From NCBI GenBank assembly GCA_027349615.1, contig DAIEML010000013.1, positions 1 to 18,766 of the forward strand: a stretch of DNA of 18,766 bases, in the 5' to 3' direction. Shown here piece by piece: positions 7,002 through 15,505 of the stretch. Position numbers and translations under genes: made by a program. The notes below the pieces were generated by a model. The model was not told where the DNA came from, did not search any database, and saw only the letters and a list, made by a program, of their open reading frames with translations. The first letter of the stretch is position 1; every line of letters begins with the position of its first letter. Source of the stretch: Ignavibacteriales bacterium (lineage in GTDB: Bacteria > Bacteroidota > Ignavibacteria > Ignavibacteriales > Ignavibacteriaceae).

Positions 7002-7946
7002 TTGTATAAACCAACAGCAGTTGTTACCGGCGGTGCAGGATTTCTAGGCTCACATTTGTGCGATCGTTTACTATCCGAAGGATTTAAAGTTATCTGTGTT
7101 GATAATCTAATTACAGGCAATATAAATAATATTTCACATCTCGCAGGGAATGAAAATTTTTCTTTCGTAAAGCATTATATTACAAATTACATTTTCTTAC
7201 CGGGAAATATAGATTATGTTCTTCATTTTGCATCACCGGCAAGCCCGATAGATTATTTAAAACTTCCAATTCAAACTTTAAAAGTTGGATCTTTGGGAAC
7301 TCATAAAGTACTTGGTTTGGCGAAAGAAAAAAAAGCAAGAATGCTTCTCGCTTCAACATCTGAAGTTTACGGCGATCCGAATGTTCATCCGCAGACAGAA
7401 GATTATTGGGGAAATGTAAATCCGATTGGACCTCGCGGCGTATATGACGAAGCTAAGCGTTTTGCTGAAGCAATGACAATGGCTTATCATCGTTATCATG
7501 GAGTTGAAACAAGAATTGTTAGAATTTTTAATACATACGGACCTAGAATGAGACTTGACGACGGAAGAGTTTTACCGGCGTTCGTTGGCCAAGCATTGCG
7601 AGGTGAAGATTTAACAGTTTTTGGAGACGGTTCACAAACAAGAAGTTTTTGTTACGTGTCAGATTTAGTTGATGGTATTTTCAAATTATTAATGTCGAGC
7701 GAAGTTAATCCGGTCAATATTGGAAATCCCGCGGAGATAACAATTCAGCAATTTGCTGAAGAAATAATAAAACTGACCGATGCAAAAAGCAAAATCATTT
7801 ATAAAGAACTTCCTGAAGATGATCCTAAAATTAGGCAGCCGAATATTGAGAGAGCAAAAAAGATTTTAGGATGGACTCCAAAAGTTGATAGATCTGAAGG
7901 TTTGAAAATTACACTGGAGTATTTTAAGAAAGTTATCACTCCATAA
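7002..7946 (+). CDS. UDP-glucuronate decarboxylase (UDP-xylose synthase family)
   Basis: A cytosolic extended short-chain dehydrogenase/reductase of 314 residues (316 if begun at TTG 6996). UDP-xylose synthases oxidise UDP-glucuronate at C4, decarboxylate it and reduce it to UDP-xylose. Visible are the Rossmann loop [10 protein letters not shown] (9-18), [24 protein letters not shown] containing the catalytic Thr/Ser, and [17 protein letters not shown]. The YDEAK motif follows, with Tyr148 and Lys152 as catalytic residues, and then IFNTYGPRM. The ASPASP and [11 protein letters not shown] strings are typical of UXS rather than of GalE or RmlB. A UDP-4-ketopentose-making variant cannot be ruled out from sequence alone. 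It supplies a pentose donor to the glycosyltransferases that follow. UDP-glucose dehydrogenase, which makes its substrate, is not in the window. Confidence 0.9.
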   Translation: MYKPTAVVTGGAGFLGSHLCDRLLSEGFKVICVDNLITGNINNISHLAGNENFSFVKHYITNYIFLPGNIDYVLHFASPASPIDYLKLPIQTLKVGSLGTHKVLGLAKEKKARMLLASTSEVYGDPNVHPQTEDYWGNVNPIGPRGVYDEAKRFAEAMTMAYHRYHGVETRIVRIFNTYGPRMRLDDGRVLPAFVGQALRGEDLTVFGDGSQTRSFCYVSDLVDGIFKLLMSSEVNPVNIGNPAEITIQQFAEEIIKLTDAKSKIIYKELPEDDPKIRQPNIERAKKILGWTPKVDRSEGLKITLEYFKKVITP

Positions 7947-7951
7947 ATTAG

Positions 7952-9499
7952 ATGAAAAATAAATTTACTTCTACGGTTGCTGGAGCTTCAATTCTAATAA
8001 CTGCCGTAGGATTGATTGGTAAAGGTTTAGGTTTAGTTCGTGAAATAGTTTTTGCAAATTTTTTTGGTTTAAATGCTCAGTATGATATTTATTTAGTCGG
8101 TGCTGTACTTCCTTTAACTATCAATTCAATTATTTTATATCTCAGTCAAAATTATATAATTCCAAATTACAACCGGATAAAGATTAACGAACTTAATAAT
8201 TCAAATAGATTTATAAATTCCACTTTCTGGTCTTTTTCAATTCTAAGTATTGTTTTCTCAGTCGCTTTGTTTTTTCTTTCAAAATTTATAATAAAATTTT
8301 ATATCCAGCCGGAGTCTGTTTCATTATTTAATTCCGCACTTGAAGTTTTTAGATTATTTATTATAACTATTCCCTTAAATGCTGCATTTTCTGTTTTAGC
8401 AGCTTACCTGCAGGCTGAATTTGAATTTAAGCTGCCGGCGTACTCTCAGTTATTCTTGAATATATCTATCATTTTTATAGTTTTTATTTTTTCCAACAAG
8501 GTTGGCATTTATACAATTCCTTTCGGCTACATTGTTGGAAGTATTCTGCAACTATTTTTCCTATTGATAAAAGTAAAAAACAAAATCAAATTTAGTATTA
8601 TTGATTTTGTAAGATCGCAAAAGAGTTTTTCAATTTTAAATTATTCTTTACTTATAACAATTCTTATAGAATCAATTAGTCAAATTTATTTACTTGCCGA
8701 TAGATATTTTTTAAACTCAGTTCCTCAAGGCGGAATTGCATCGCTAAATTATGCGTCAAATATTTTTCTTCTGCCAATAACTATTATTTCTATTGCACTT
8801 TCGACAGCGATTTTTCCAAAATTATCTCAATCGTTTAGTTCAAATGATAATGAAGATTTGGAAAATAAATTAAACAGCTTTTATAGCGTGAACCTTTATT
8901 TGTTTGTGCCGATAAGCTTAATATTATTTTTTTATGGGGATTTAATAATTAGAATTCTTTTCCAACGCGGCGAATTTAATTATAAAGCAACAATCATGAC
9001 TTTTGATGTTCTTCGGTTTTATTCTTTGAGTTTGGTTTTTTATTCAAGTTATGTAGTATTAAATAAATTAATTTACAGCGCAACTCTTGTAAAAGAACTT
9101 TTGTTAATTACCATAGTCGGCTCGTCATTGAAAATAATTCTGAATTTTATTTTAGTTGGAAAATATCAGCAAGTTGGCTTGGCAATCAGCACTGTTTTAA
9201 GTTATATCTTTTTCTTTTTATTTGGAACTATTTTAATCAATTCAAAACTGAAACTAAAAATCAAAAATTTTTTCTATGAGTTATTGTTTAATTTATTAAA
9301 TGGATTTATTAGCTATTTGCTTTCGGAGATTTTAGTAAATAATTATTTTTCCAAAAATCATTTTACCAGCAATTTATTAAAGTTGATTGTTTTTATTGCT
9401 GTATATACTGCTAATTCGATTTTAGTAAATCAAAATGCAGTGAATATATTTAAGCGAACAATTATTTTTAAGAAGTCTAAACAAGTTACGGCAAATTAA
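7952..9499 (+). CDS. MurJ/MviN-family lipid-linked oligosaccharide flippase
   Basis: A 515-residue polytopic inner-membrane protein of the MOP superfamily, close in length to E. coli MurJ (about 511), with roughly 14 hydrophobic segments across its whole length. Family marks include GLVREIVFANFFG (27-39), the Ala-Tyr-Leu-Gln segment in the fourth or fifth helix, IALSTAIFPKLSQ, the RILFQRGEF loop and a basic C-terminus. MurJ flips lipid II for peptidoglycan. Because this copy sits in a polysaccharide operon between nucleotide-sugar and glycosyltransferase genes, with five bases to the upstream gene, it more likely flips the undecaprenyl-linked repeat unit in place of a classical Wzx. That role is inference. 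It could instead be the cell's only MurJ if no other copy exists in the genome. Confidence 0.85.
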   Translation: MKNKFTSTVAGASILITAVGLIGKGLGLVREIVFANFFGLNAQYDIYLVGAVLPLTINSIILYLSQNYIIPNYNRIKINELNNSNRFINSTFWSFSILSIVFSVALFFLSKFIIKFYIQPESVSLFNSALEVFRLFIITIPLNAAFSVLAAYLQAEFEFKLPAYSQLFLNISIIFIVFIFSNKVGIYTIPFGYIVGSILQLFFLLIKVKNKIKFSIIDFVRSQKSFSILNYSLLITILIESISQIYLLADRYFLNSVPQGGIASLNYASNIFLLPITIISIALSTAIFPKLSQSFSSNDNEDLENKLNSFYSVNLYLFVPISLILFFYGDLIIRILFQRGEFNYKATIMTFDVLRFYSLSLVFYSSYVVLNKLIYSATLVKELLLITIVGSSLKIILNFILVGKYQQVGLAISTVLSYIFFFLFGTILINSKLKLKIKNFFYELLFNLLNGFISYLLSEILVNNYFSKNHFTSNLLKLIVFIAVYTANSILVNQNAVNIFKRTIIFKKSKQVTAN

Positions 9500-9511
9500 T
9501 AAGGCAAATTA

Positions 9512-10645
9512 TTGTTTGAATTTTCAAAATACATTAAAGAAAACGGAATATTAGATAAGATTTTAATAAAATTTTTTTCAAGCTTTATTTCCACTGCAAA
9601 TCTATTTAATCAAAAGCGTTTTAATAATTCCAAAATATTAATAATTTCATTTCACAAGCTTGGTGATACTGTTTTTACTATTCCTGCCATTAAAGCTTTA
9701 AAAAAAGAATTTGGTTCCGAAATTACAATAGCCTGTTTTGATGACTCAAGAAAAATTTATGAACTAGCATTTGAAGACTTGAATTACGTAATTATGAAAA
9801 ATGAAGATTTTTTGTTTAGCGGGAGAATTGCTAAATCTTCATCAAGGAGAAAAATCAAAAATATAAAAGCTGGAACTATAATCGATCTTACTGGCGCAAT
9901 AAATTCAGCGTCACTAATTTTTAAAAGTAAATCTGAAAGAATAATTGGTTTTAATGAAAAATATTTCCAAAAAATTTATTCTGAATTTATTCCCAAAAGA
10001 AAAATTCCGCACTTAATGGATTTATATTTGGATGTCGCTAAAGCCTTAGTCAAGATACAAGACGAAAGCGGGCTTAAAAATTTTGGCAATTCAGAAAACC
10101 AAGGCGAATATATTTTAATTCATCCATTTGCTGGATGGAAAGCGAAAGAATGGGAATTTCATAAATTTATTGAACTTGCTGAACAATTAAATAAAAATTA
10201 TAAATGTAAAATTATAATTCCTAAGGTTAGAACAAGTGACAAGATTGTAATGCAGTTAGTTGAAAATAAAATTTCTTATTTCATTTCTTCTGAAGTTTCA
10301 GAATTGATCGATGTAATTAAAAAAGCATCATTTGTTATCGGCTGTGATTCTGGTGTAATATACATTGCAAGTCTTCTGGGGAAACCGACTTTTTCCATTT
10401 ACGGTCCAACGAATCCTCAATTCAGTTTACCATTTGGCTTAAACCATAAATACATACAGCAAGAAGTAAATTGCTCTCCAAAATTCAATGAGCAGTATTG
10501 TTTATTGGATGCAGGTAGAAAATGTCAAACGATAGACTGTATGAACTTATTAAGTGTTAAAAAAGTTTTGGATCAAATACATATATTTATGGCAAGCGTC
10601 GCTCAGCATAAGTTTCAAAAGGTAGAAAAAGGCGGGGACTTTTGA
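9512..10645 (+). CDS. GT9 family glycosyltransferase (heptosyltransferase-like)
   Basis: A 377-residue GT-B fold enzyme of family GT9. The N-terminal Rossmann domain opens at about residue 41 with KILIISFHKLGDTVFTIPAI, where the Lys/Gly/Asp loop is typical of ADP-heptose:LPS transferases. The C-terminal domain has ILIHPFAGWKAKEWE (the 'P-x-A-xx-K-xW' donor loop), then IGCDSGVIYIASLLGKPT and IYGPTNP. A four-cysteine tail region (VNCSP, QYCLL, KCQTIDC) is also common in GT9. The natural sugar cannot be read from sequence: many GT9 members outside LPS-core loci transfer other sugars, and here it probably builds the repeat unit. It starts at TTG 9512 with AAGG seven bases upstream. Its last four bases overlap the next start (TTGA), so the polymerase is coupled to it. 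Confidence 0.87.
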   Translation: MFEFSKYIKENGILDKILIKFFSSFISTANLFNQKRFNNSKILIISFHKLGDTVFTIPAIKALKKEFGSEITIACFDDSRKIYELAFEDLNYVIMKNEDFLFSGRIAKSSSRRKIKNIKAGTIIDLTGAINSASLIFKSKSERIIGFNEKYFQKIYSEFIPKRKIPHLMDLYLDVAKALVKIQDESGLKNFGNSENQGEYILIHPFAGWKAKEWEFHKFIELAEQLNKNYKCKIIIPKVRTSDKIVMQLVENKISYFISSEVSELIDVIKKASFVIGCDSGVIYIASLLGKPTFSIYGPTNPQFSLPFGLNHKYIQQEVNCSPKFNEQYCLLDAGRKCQTIDCMNLLSVKKVLDQIHIFMASVAQHKFQKVEKGGDF

Positions 10646-12048
10646 ATTTAGAATTTGTAAATAATAGGAAAAAATTAATTCTTATTGCACTTGGATTGGG
10701 TTTAATAACTATTGCAATTTATCCTTTTACATGGATTGGAATTGCTGCGATATTATCTATAATTTTTTTCTACGTGTCAGGTGAAAAGCATTTGATACCT
10801 TTTTCAATTGTCCTTTTTTTAATTATGTCAAGTGATTTTACTGAAAGTTATAGAAATTATATAAACATTTTTTTAATTCTTTTAATGGCTTACTTATATC
10901 TTAAAAATTATGGTTTAACTATTAAAACGATATCTGCTTTCCCCAAAGAAATAAATTATTTAATAGCTCTTACAATAATTTCAATGTTACTTTCTTCAAT
11001 ATTTTCCGCAAATATTTTATTTACAATGATGGTAACATTACGGCAAATTATTTTTTTCATTCTTGTATTTATATTTTTCTCTTTTATAAAAGGTAGAGAA
11101 ACAGTTCTGTATTACCTTGGATCATTAATAATTGTAAGCATCATTCTTGGAATTGTTATATTTTATGAAATAATGACCAAAGGATTAAGTATTTTTTCGG
11201 TTCAAAGCAATTCATTCGTACAATTTTCAAGCTTGTACAGCAATCCAAATGAAGTTGGACTTTTACTTAATGTTTCTATTCCAGTAATGGTTGGAATTGT
11301 TTTAATTAAAAGAGATGAACAAAATAAATTTATTTTGCTTTATTATTTGGCACTTGCATTTTTATTTGTCGTTTTACTGCTTACGGATTCTAGAGCTTCA
11401 ATCGGAGCAGTATTCTTAAGCTCTATTTATATTTTATGGAAAATAAGATCAAAATATTTAAAGTACATTTTATATTCATTCATCTTTACAGCAATTCTGA
11501 TTTTACTCGTTCCTGTCTTAAATGAATTCTTTGGAATATATTTTCGCGTCGGAAGAATTTTAGAAAATACTCGTTATGATATTTGGGCCATGACATTAAG
11601 AATAATTAAAAATAATTTTTTGTTTGGCTTAGGACCTGATTTGTTCTCGACTAAAATTTATAAATATCTTCCGGTAATGCTTGGTAGTTTTGAAGAGCAC
11701 CAAATATGGTGGGCTAGGACTGGTACCGCACATAATTTTTTTCTTTTTAAGTTTGCTGAAACAGGCGTTTTGGGATTTGCTTCCGCAGTTTATTTGTTTT
11801 ATGTATTCTTTAAAATATCAAATTATATTCAGAAAAAATTTAAAAATAATGATAACCAAAATTATTTATTATCAATTTCTCTAAGCAGTGTCGGTGTTGG
11901 ATTATTTAGTCGCGCCTTTTTAGAGTCTACAGGCTTAATTTCAAATGGATGGATAACACGAGATTTACCGTTCTGGATTGTGTTTATAGTTGTTGCATAT
12001 TTTTATCAAAATTTATTTTTAAATGAAAAGAAAATTGAAAATATTTAA
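10642..12048 (+). CDS. O-antigen polymerase/ligase family protein (Wzy or WaaL type)
   Basis: A 468-residue polytopic inner-membrane protein with about 11-12 hydrophobic segments and the large periplasmic loop expected of the Wzy_C (O-antigen ligase) superfamily. Key marks are TDSRASIGAVFLS with Arg251 and, after the loop, TAHNFFLFKFAETGVLGF with His364-Asn365, the conserved H-N pair of the active-site region, preceded by LFGLGPDLF. Members either polymerise repeat units (Wzy) or ligate glycan to an acceptor (WaaL, PglL). Neighbouring flippase, Wzz and exporter favour a polymerase, but the sequence does not separate the two. The TTG start overlaps the GT9 stop codon by four bases, with a GGGG motif four bases before it. 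Confidence 0.86.
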   Translation: MNLEFVNNRKKLILIALGLGLITIAIYPFTWIGIAAILSIIFFYVSGEKHLIPFSIVLFLIMSSDFTESYRNYINIFLILLMAYLYLKNYGLTIKTISAFPKEINYLIALTIISMLLSSIFSANILFTMMVTLRQIIFFILVFIFFSFIKGRETVLYYLGSLIIVSIILGIVIFYEIMTKGLSIFSVQSNSFVQFSSLYSNPNEVGLLLNVSIPVMVGIVLIKRDEQNKFILLYYLALAFLFVVLLLTDSRASIGAVFLSSIYILWKIRSKYLKYILYSFIFTAILILLVPVLNEFFGIYFRVGRILENTRYDIWAMTLRIIKNNFLFGLGPDLFSTKIYKYLPVMLGSFEEHQIWWARTGTAHNFFLFKFAETGVLGFASAVYLFYVFFKISNYIQKKFKNNDNQNYLLSISLSSVGVGLFSRAFLESTGLISNGWITRDLPFWIVFIVVAYFYQNLFLNEKKIENI

Positions 12049-12073
12049 GCTAAGTTGAATGAGAGAATTTTGA

Positions 12074-13201
12074 ATGAAAATTTTAATGCTCGCCGACCCG
12101 GGATCTGCTCATACTATAAAATGGGTGAACTACTTAGTCAAAAAAAATATTGAAGTTTATTTATTTGGCATGTCAGATTTTAACGCCGAAGATTATTCTG
12201 AAAGTAAATTGTTAAAAATTGATTCACTAAAAATTGGGAATAGAGTATTCACAAAAACTGATGGAGCATTTTCTAAAATAAATTACCTGAAGGCAGTTCC
12301 AAGAATTAAAAAAATTATTGGTGAATTTAAACCAGATATTTTGCATTCACATTATGCTTCTAGTTACGGATTTTTGGGAGCTTTAAGCAAATTTCATCCA
12401 TATATTATTTCAGTTTATGGCTCAGATGTTTTTAATTTTCCTCAAAAAAATATTTTTAACAAAACCATCTTAAAATTTAATTTATCTAAAGCGAATAAAA
12501 TTCTTTCTACAAGTAATGTGATGGTGAAAGAGATTGAAAATTATTCATCAAAATATATTGAAGTCATTCCATTTGGAATCGACCTAGATTTATTTAAACC
12601 TTTTATTCCTCAAAATAATTTTTTTGAAAAAAATGATATTGTAATTGGAACTGTAAAAACTCTTGAAGAAAAATATGGGATCGAGTATTTAATCCGAGCT
12701 TTTATGTTGGTTAAAGAACACCATCCTGAAATTCCATTAAAATTATTGATTGTTGGAAAAGGCACAAAAGAAATTTATTATAAAAAATTAGTGTCTGAAT
12801 TAGGAATTTCTGAATTAACAAAGTTTACTGGATTCATTAGCCCGCAGGAAATTCCGTTTTACCATAATTTAATTGATATTTCTGTTTTTGTTTCTCTAGA
12901 AGAAAGCTTCGGTGTATCAGTGCTTGAAGCAAGCGCATGCGCCAAGCCGGTAATTGTTTCAAATGCTGGGGGACTTCCTGAAATTGTAGAAAATAATAAA
13001 ACTGGGATAATCGTTGAGAAACAAAATGTTGAAGAAACCGCGGCAGCGATCGAAAAGCTTTTACTTGACAAACCCTTAAGAACAAAATTTGGAAATTTTG
13101 GAAGAGAAAGAGTAAGAGCACATTTTAATTTCAACAATAATGTAAATCAAATGATAAATATTTATGATAAAATTTTATCAAAAGAAATTTTGAAGGATTA
13201 A
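12074..13201 (+). CDS. GT4 family glycosyltransferase
   Basis: A 375-residue GT-B glycosyltransferase of the large GT4 family, cytosolic or peripheral to the inner membrane. The N-terminal acceptor domain contains HSHYASSYGFLGAL and the VYGSDVF segment. The C-terminal donor domain includes VIPFGIDLDLFKP, IGTVKTLEEKYGIEYLIRAF, LLIVGKGT, TGFISPQEIPFYHN and the diagnostic E-x7-E motif in EESFGVSVLEA (Glu277 and Glu285), followed by SNAGGLPEIV. All catalytic landmarks are intact, and it should be an active retaining enzyme. The donor sugar cannot be told from sequence. It starts at ATG 12074, 25 bases after the polymerase gene, and the next glycosyltransferase begins two bases after its stop. Confidence 0.93.
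   Translation: MKILMLADPGSAHTIKWVNYLVKKNIEVYLFGMSDFNAEDYSESKLLKIDSLKIGNRVFTKTDGAFSKINYLKAVPRIKKIIGEFKPDILHSHYASSYGFLGALSKFHPYIISVYGSDVFNFPQKNIFNKTILKFNLSKANKILSTSNVMVKEIENYSSKYIEVIPFGIDLDLFKPFIPQNNFFEKNDIVIGTVKTLEEKYGIEYLIRAFMLVKEHHPEIPLKLLIVGKGTKEIYYKKLVSELGISELTKFTGFISPQEIPFYHNLIDISVFVSLEESFGVSVLEASACAKPVIVSNAGGLPEIVENNKTGIIVEKQNVEETAAAIEKLLLDKPLRTKFGNFGRERVRAHFNFNNNVNQMINIYDKILSKEILKD
13193..13197 (+). promoter_or_regulatory. Shine-Dalgarno for the GT2 gene
   Basis: AAGGA, embedded in the final codons of the GT4 gene, lies six bases before TTG 13204. It supports that non-ATG start. Confidence 0.6.
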
Positions 13202-13203
13202 TC

Positions 13204-14211
13204 TTGTCTGAATCTGAAAAGTTAAAACCGATAGTTTCTGTTGTAATTCCTTGCCGTAACGAAGCTGAGTATATTAAAAAAACTATTCATTCAATATTCA
13301 ACCAGAAAAATATTCCTGGTGAAATAGAAATTTTAGTAGTTGATGGAATGAGTACAGATGGAACTAAAGATTTATTAGATAAAATCTCTTCAGAAGATAA
13401 TCGAGTGAAATTACTTCCTAATCCAAAAAAGATTACTCCTGTTGCAATGAATCTTGGAATTAATAATGCTCTTGGCGAATATATAGCTATAATGGGTGCT
13501 CATTCCGAGTATGATGAGAATTATTTATCAGAATGTTTAAAACTTTTTAATATTGATTCTTCAATTATGTGTACTGGCGGACCAATTCAAAGTGAAGGCC
13601 GCACTAATTTTGGCAAAGCTTCAGCACTTGCAATGTCGCATCCAATTGGAGTTGGAAATGCAAAGCATCGATTCCCAAATTATGAAGGTTATGCAGAAGG
13701 TGCCGGATTTCCAGTCTTCAAAAAAGAAATATTTGAGAAAATTGGAATTTATGACGAAAGTTTAGTAAGAAATCAAGATGACGAATTAAATTTTAGATTA
13801 ACAAAAGCTGGGTATAAAGTTTATCTCTCTCCAAAAGTTAAAAGTAAATATTATGTTAGAGACAATCCTAAAAAATTATTTACTCAATATTATGATTATG
13901 GATTTTGGAGGATTGCTACTTTAAAAAAGCATGGTGCTGCGGTTTCTATTCGTCAATTAATTCCGGCAATTTTTTATCTTTTCATTTTATCGACTATTAT
14001 CATTTCACCATTTTTACCAATTAATCCTGTAATAACTATTTTAACAATTCCTGTTATTTATTTGATCATAATTGCTATATTTACGTTAGAAATAATTTTA
14101 GAAAAGGGAATCAAAATTGGGTTAATGTTTCCTCTGGCAATTATGATTCTGCATTTTTCTTATGCTCTTGGCTTTTTGAAAGGGATAAAGCTTTTTCGAA
14201 ATAAAAAGTGA
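13204..14211 (+). CDS. GT2 family glycosyltransferase, ExoA-like, with C-terminal membrane helices
   Basis: A 335-residue GT-A enzyme. The N-terminal catalytic domain (about 9-235) has VSVVIPCRNEAEYI (11-24), ILVVDGMSTDGT (43-54), a MGAHSEY motif (97-103) and the acidic QDDELNFRL (191-199) near the catalytic base. From about 245 to 330 there are roughly three membrane segments, the arrangement of ExoA-type succinoglycan glycosyltransferases that add sugars to lipid-linked intermediates. In ExoA relatives the metal-binding motif is often D-A-H; here the first position is Gly98, so metal binding may rely on other residues. The TTG start has AAGGA six bases upstream. It is the last gene of the uninterrupted run from the exporter; a 133-base gap follows. 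Confidence 0.9.
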   Translation: MSESEKLKPIVSVVIPCRNEAEYIKKTIHSIFNQKNIPGEIEILVVDGMSTDGTKDLLDKISSEDNRVKLLPNPKKITPVAMNLGINNALGEYIAIMGAHSEYDENYLSECLKLFNIDSSIMCTGGPIQSEGRTNFGKASALAMSHPIGVGNAKHRFPNYEGYAEGAGFPVFKKEIFEKIGIYDESLVRNQDDELNFRLTKAGYKVYLSPKVKSKYYVRDNPKKLFTQYYDYGFWRIATLKKHGAAVSIRQLIPAIFYLFILSTIIISPFLPINPVITILTIPVIYLIIIAIFTLEIILEKGIKIGLMFPLAIMILHFSYALGFLKGIKLFRNKK

Positions 14212-14246
14212 TGTCAAAGTTATTAAATATTGCTTTTTGTGTTTAG

Positions 14247-14281
14247 TTTTTCCCATTCCTTAGAATGTAAAATGAGAAAAA
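14247..14281. repeat. Inverted repeat in the gap after GT2
   Basis: Arms TTTTTCCCATT (14247-14257) and AATGAGAAAAA (14271-14281) pair over 11 positions with one mismatch around a 13-base loop. The T-tract is on the 5' side and the A-tract on the 3' side, the reverse of an intrinsic terminator, so it is listed only as an inverted repeat of unknown role. Confidence 0.35.
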
Positions 14282-14296
14282 TAACAATATTTTTAG

Positions 14297-14328
14297 TTTT
14301 CCAATTTCAAATTGCGGTATTAAATTTG
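14297..14328 (+). promoter_or_regulatory. Possible Bacteroidota-type promoter before the aminotransferase
   Basis: TAAATTTG (14321-14328) fits the Bacteroidota -7 consensus TAnnTTTG exactly, with TTTT (14297-14300) at the place of the -33 element twenty bases upstream. It stands in the only sizeable gap inside the locus and would give a very short leader. The host's sigma consensus is unknown, so confidence is low. Confidence 0.3.
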
Positions 14329-14331
14329 AAA
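14305..14331. repeat. Perfect 9-bp inverted repeat just upstream of the aminotransferase gene
   Basis: TTTCAAATT (14305-14313) and AATTTGAAA (14323-14331) are exact reverse complements around a nine-base spacer and end 13 bases before ATG 14345. They overlap the candidate promoter, so this could be an operator or a 5' hairpin limiting ribosome access. Both are inference. Confidence 0.4.
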
Positions 14332-14344
14332 AGCGAAAATAATT

Positions 14345-15505
14345 ATGGAAAAAGAATTTATAAATTTTCATAAACCATTTGTCACAGATGATGAAATTAG
14401 AGAAGTTGTTGAAACTGTTCGTTCCGGATGGTGGACGACAGGCCCCAAAACAATAGAATTCGAAAAGGAATTTAATTATTATATTGGGTCAAATTATTCG
14501 TTAGCAGTTTCATCTTGGACGGCCGCAGCCCATTTGGCTTTGGAGGCAATTGGACTTCAAAAGGGTGATGAAGTAATTGTGCCGGCAATGACGTTTACTG
14601 CGACTGCAGAGATCGTTTGTTACTTCAACGCTAAACCGGTTATTGTTGATGTTCAAAAAAAATCTTTGAACATAAATCCGGAAGAAATTGAGAAAGCAAT
14701 TACTAAAAAAACCAAAGCGATTATTCCGGTTCATTTTGGCGGCAATCCTTGCGATATGAGTGAAATAATTGAATTAGCTGATCGATATAATCTCAAAATT
14801 ATTGAAGACGCTGCACATGCTCTACCTTCCTGGTATAAAGATAAACTTGTTGGAACGATCGGTGATATAACTTGTTTTAGTTTTTATGTAACAAAAACTC
14901 TAGCTACTGGTGAAGGCGGAATGATTTGTACAAATGATAAGGAGATTGCTGAAAGATGTTCAATTATGCGTTTGCATGGAATAAATAAAGATGCGTGGAA
15001 ACGCTATAGTAACGAGGGTTCTTGGTATTACGAAGTTGTAGCACCTGGTTTTAAATATAATTTTACGGATATACAGGCGGCATTAGGAATTGCGCAGTTG
15101 AAAAAAATTGATTTAATGCATCTTGAGAGAAAAAAAATATTTGAGAAGTATAACCAAATATTTTCGCATAATGAACTAATACAGCTTTACGAATATGAAA
15201 ATGATAGAAGACCGTCTTATCACCTTTATCCAATCTTTTTAAATTTGGAACAACTTAAAATAACTAGAGCTCAATTTATCGATGAACTGAAAAAAGTTGG
15301 CATCGGTGCAAGTGTTCATTTTATTCCGTTGTACAGACATCCTTATTATAAAAATACTTTTGGTTTAGAAGAAAAAAATTATCCCGTTTCTGAGTTTATG
15401 TATCCAAGAATTATTACACTTCCAATTTGGCCGGGAATGACAGACAATCAAATATACAGAGTTGCTGAAAGTGTTAATTCGATTTCAAAGAAATTTAAGA
15501 AATGA
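14345..15505 (+). CDS. DegT/DnrJ/EryC1-family PLP sugar aminotransferase (ArnB/PglE-like)
   Basis: A 386-residue pyridoxal-phosphate enzyme that aminates a keto group of a nucleotide sugar in the cytosol. The N-terminal SGWWTTGPK (27-35) is of the ArnB/WbpE/PglE type. VIVPAMTFTATAE (77-89), IIEDAAHALPS with Asp155 (pyridine-nitrogen contact) and FSFYVTKTLATGEGGM with the PLP-binding Lys184 follow. The conserved GFKYNFTDIQAALGIAQL and IGASVHFIPLYRHPYY segments are near the C-terminus. All catalytic residues are present and length is normal. The gene overlaps the phosphoglycosyl transferase by four bases, and a 4,6-dehydratase comes next. The likely substrate is therefore the UDP-4-keto-6-deoxy sugar made by that dehydratase. 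An ArnB-like role on a UDP-4-ketopentose from the UXS enzyme is the alternative. Confidence 0.93.
   Translation: MEKEFINFHKPFVTDDEIREVVETVRSGWWTTGPKTIEFEKEFNYYIGSNYSLAVSSWTAAAHLALEAIGLQKGDEVIVPAMTFTATAEIVCYFNAKPVIVDVQKKSLNINPEEIEKAITKKTKAIIPVHFGGNPCDMSEIIELADRYNLKIIEDAAHALPSWYKDKLVGTIGDITCFSFYVTKTLATGEGGMICTNDKEIAERCSIMRLHGINKDAWKRYSNEGSWYYEVVAPGFKYNFTDIQAALGIAQLKKIDLMHLERKKIFEKYNQIFSHNELIQLYEYENDRRPSYHLYPIFLNLEQLKITRAQFIDELKKVGIGASVHFIPLYRHPYYKNTFGLEEKNYPVSEFMYPRIITLPIWPGMTDNQIYRVAESVNSISKKFKK

Noticed and set aside
11681..11884. Same-strand open frame inside the polymerase/ligase gene
   Set aside because: It is a shifted frame over the conserved His-Asn segment of the real gene, with no homology features.
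12837..13137. Two antisense open frames opposite the end of the GT4 gene
   Set aside because: They lie entirely opposite the conserved E-x7-E domain of GT4 and show no family features.
13553..13765. Same-strand open frame inside the GT2 gene
   Set aside because: It is a shifted-frame shadow over the catalytic domain of an intact glycosyltransferase.
14247..14281. Intrinsic terminator after the GT2 gene
   Set aside because: The inverted repeat has its T-tract before the stem and its A-tract after it, the wrong way round for an intrinsic terminator on either strand.
14510..14734. Antisense open frame opposite the aminotransferase
   Set aside because: It is opposite conserved DegT-family sequence and its translation is low-complexity without recognisable motifs.
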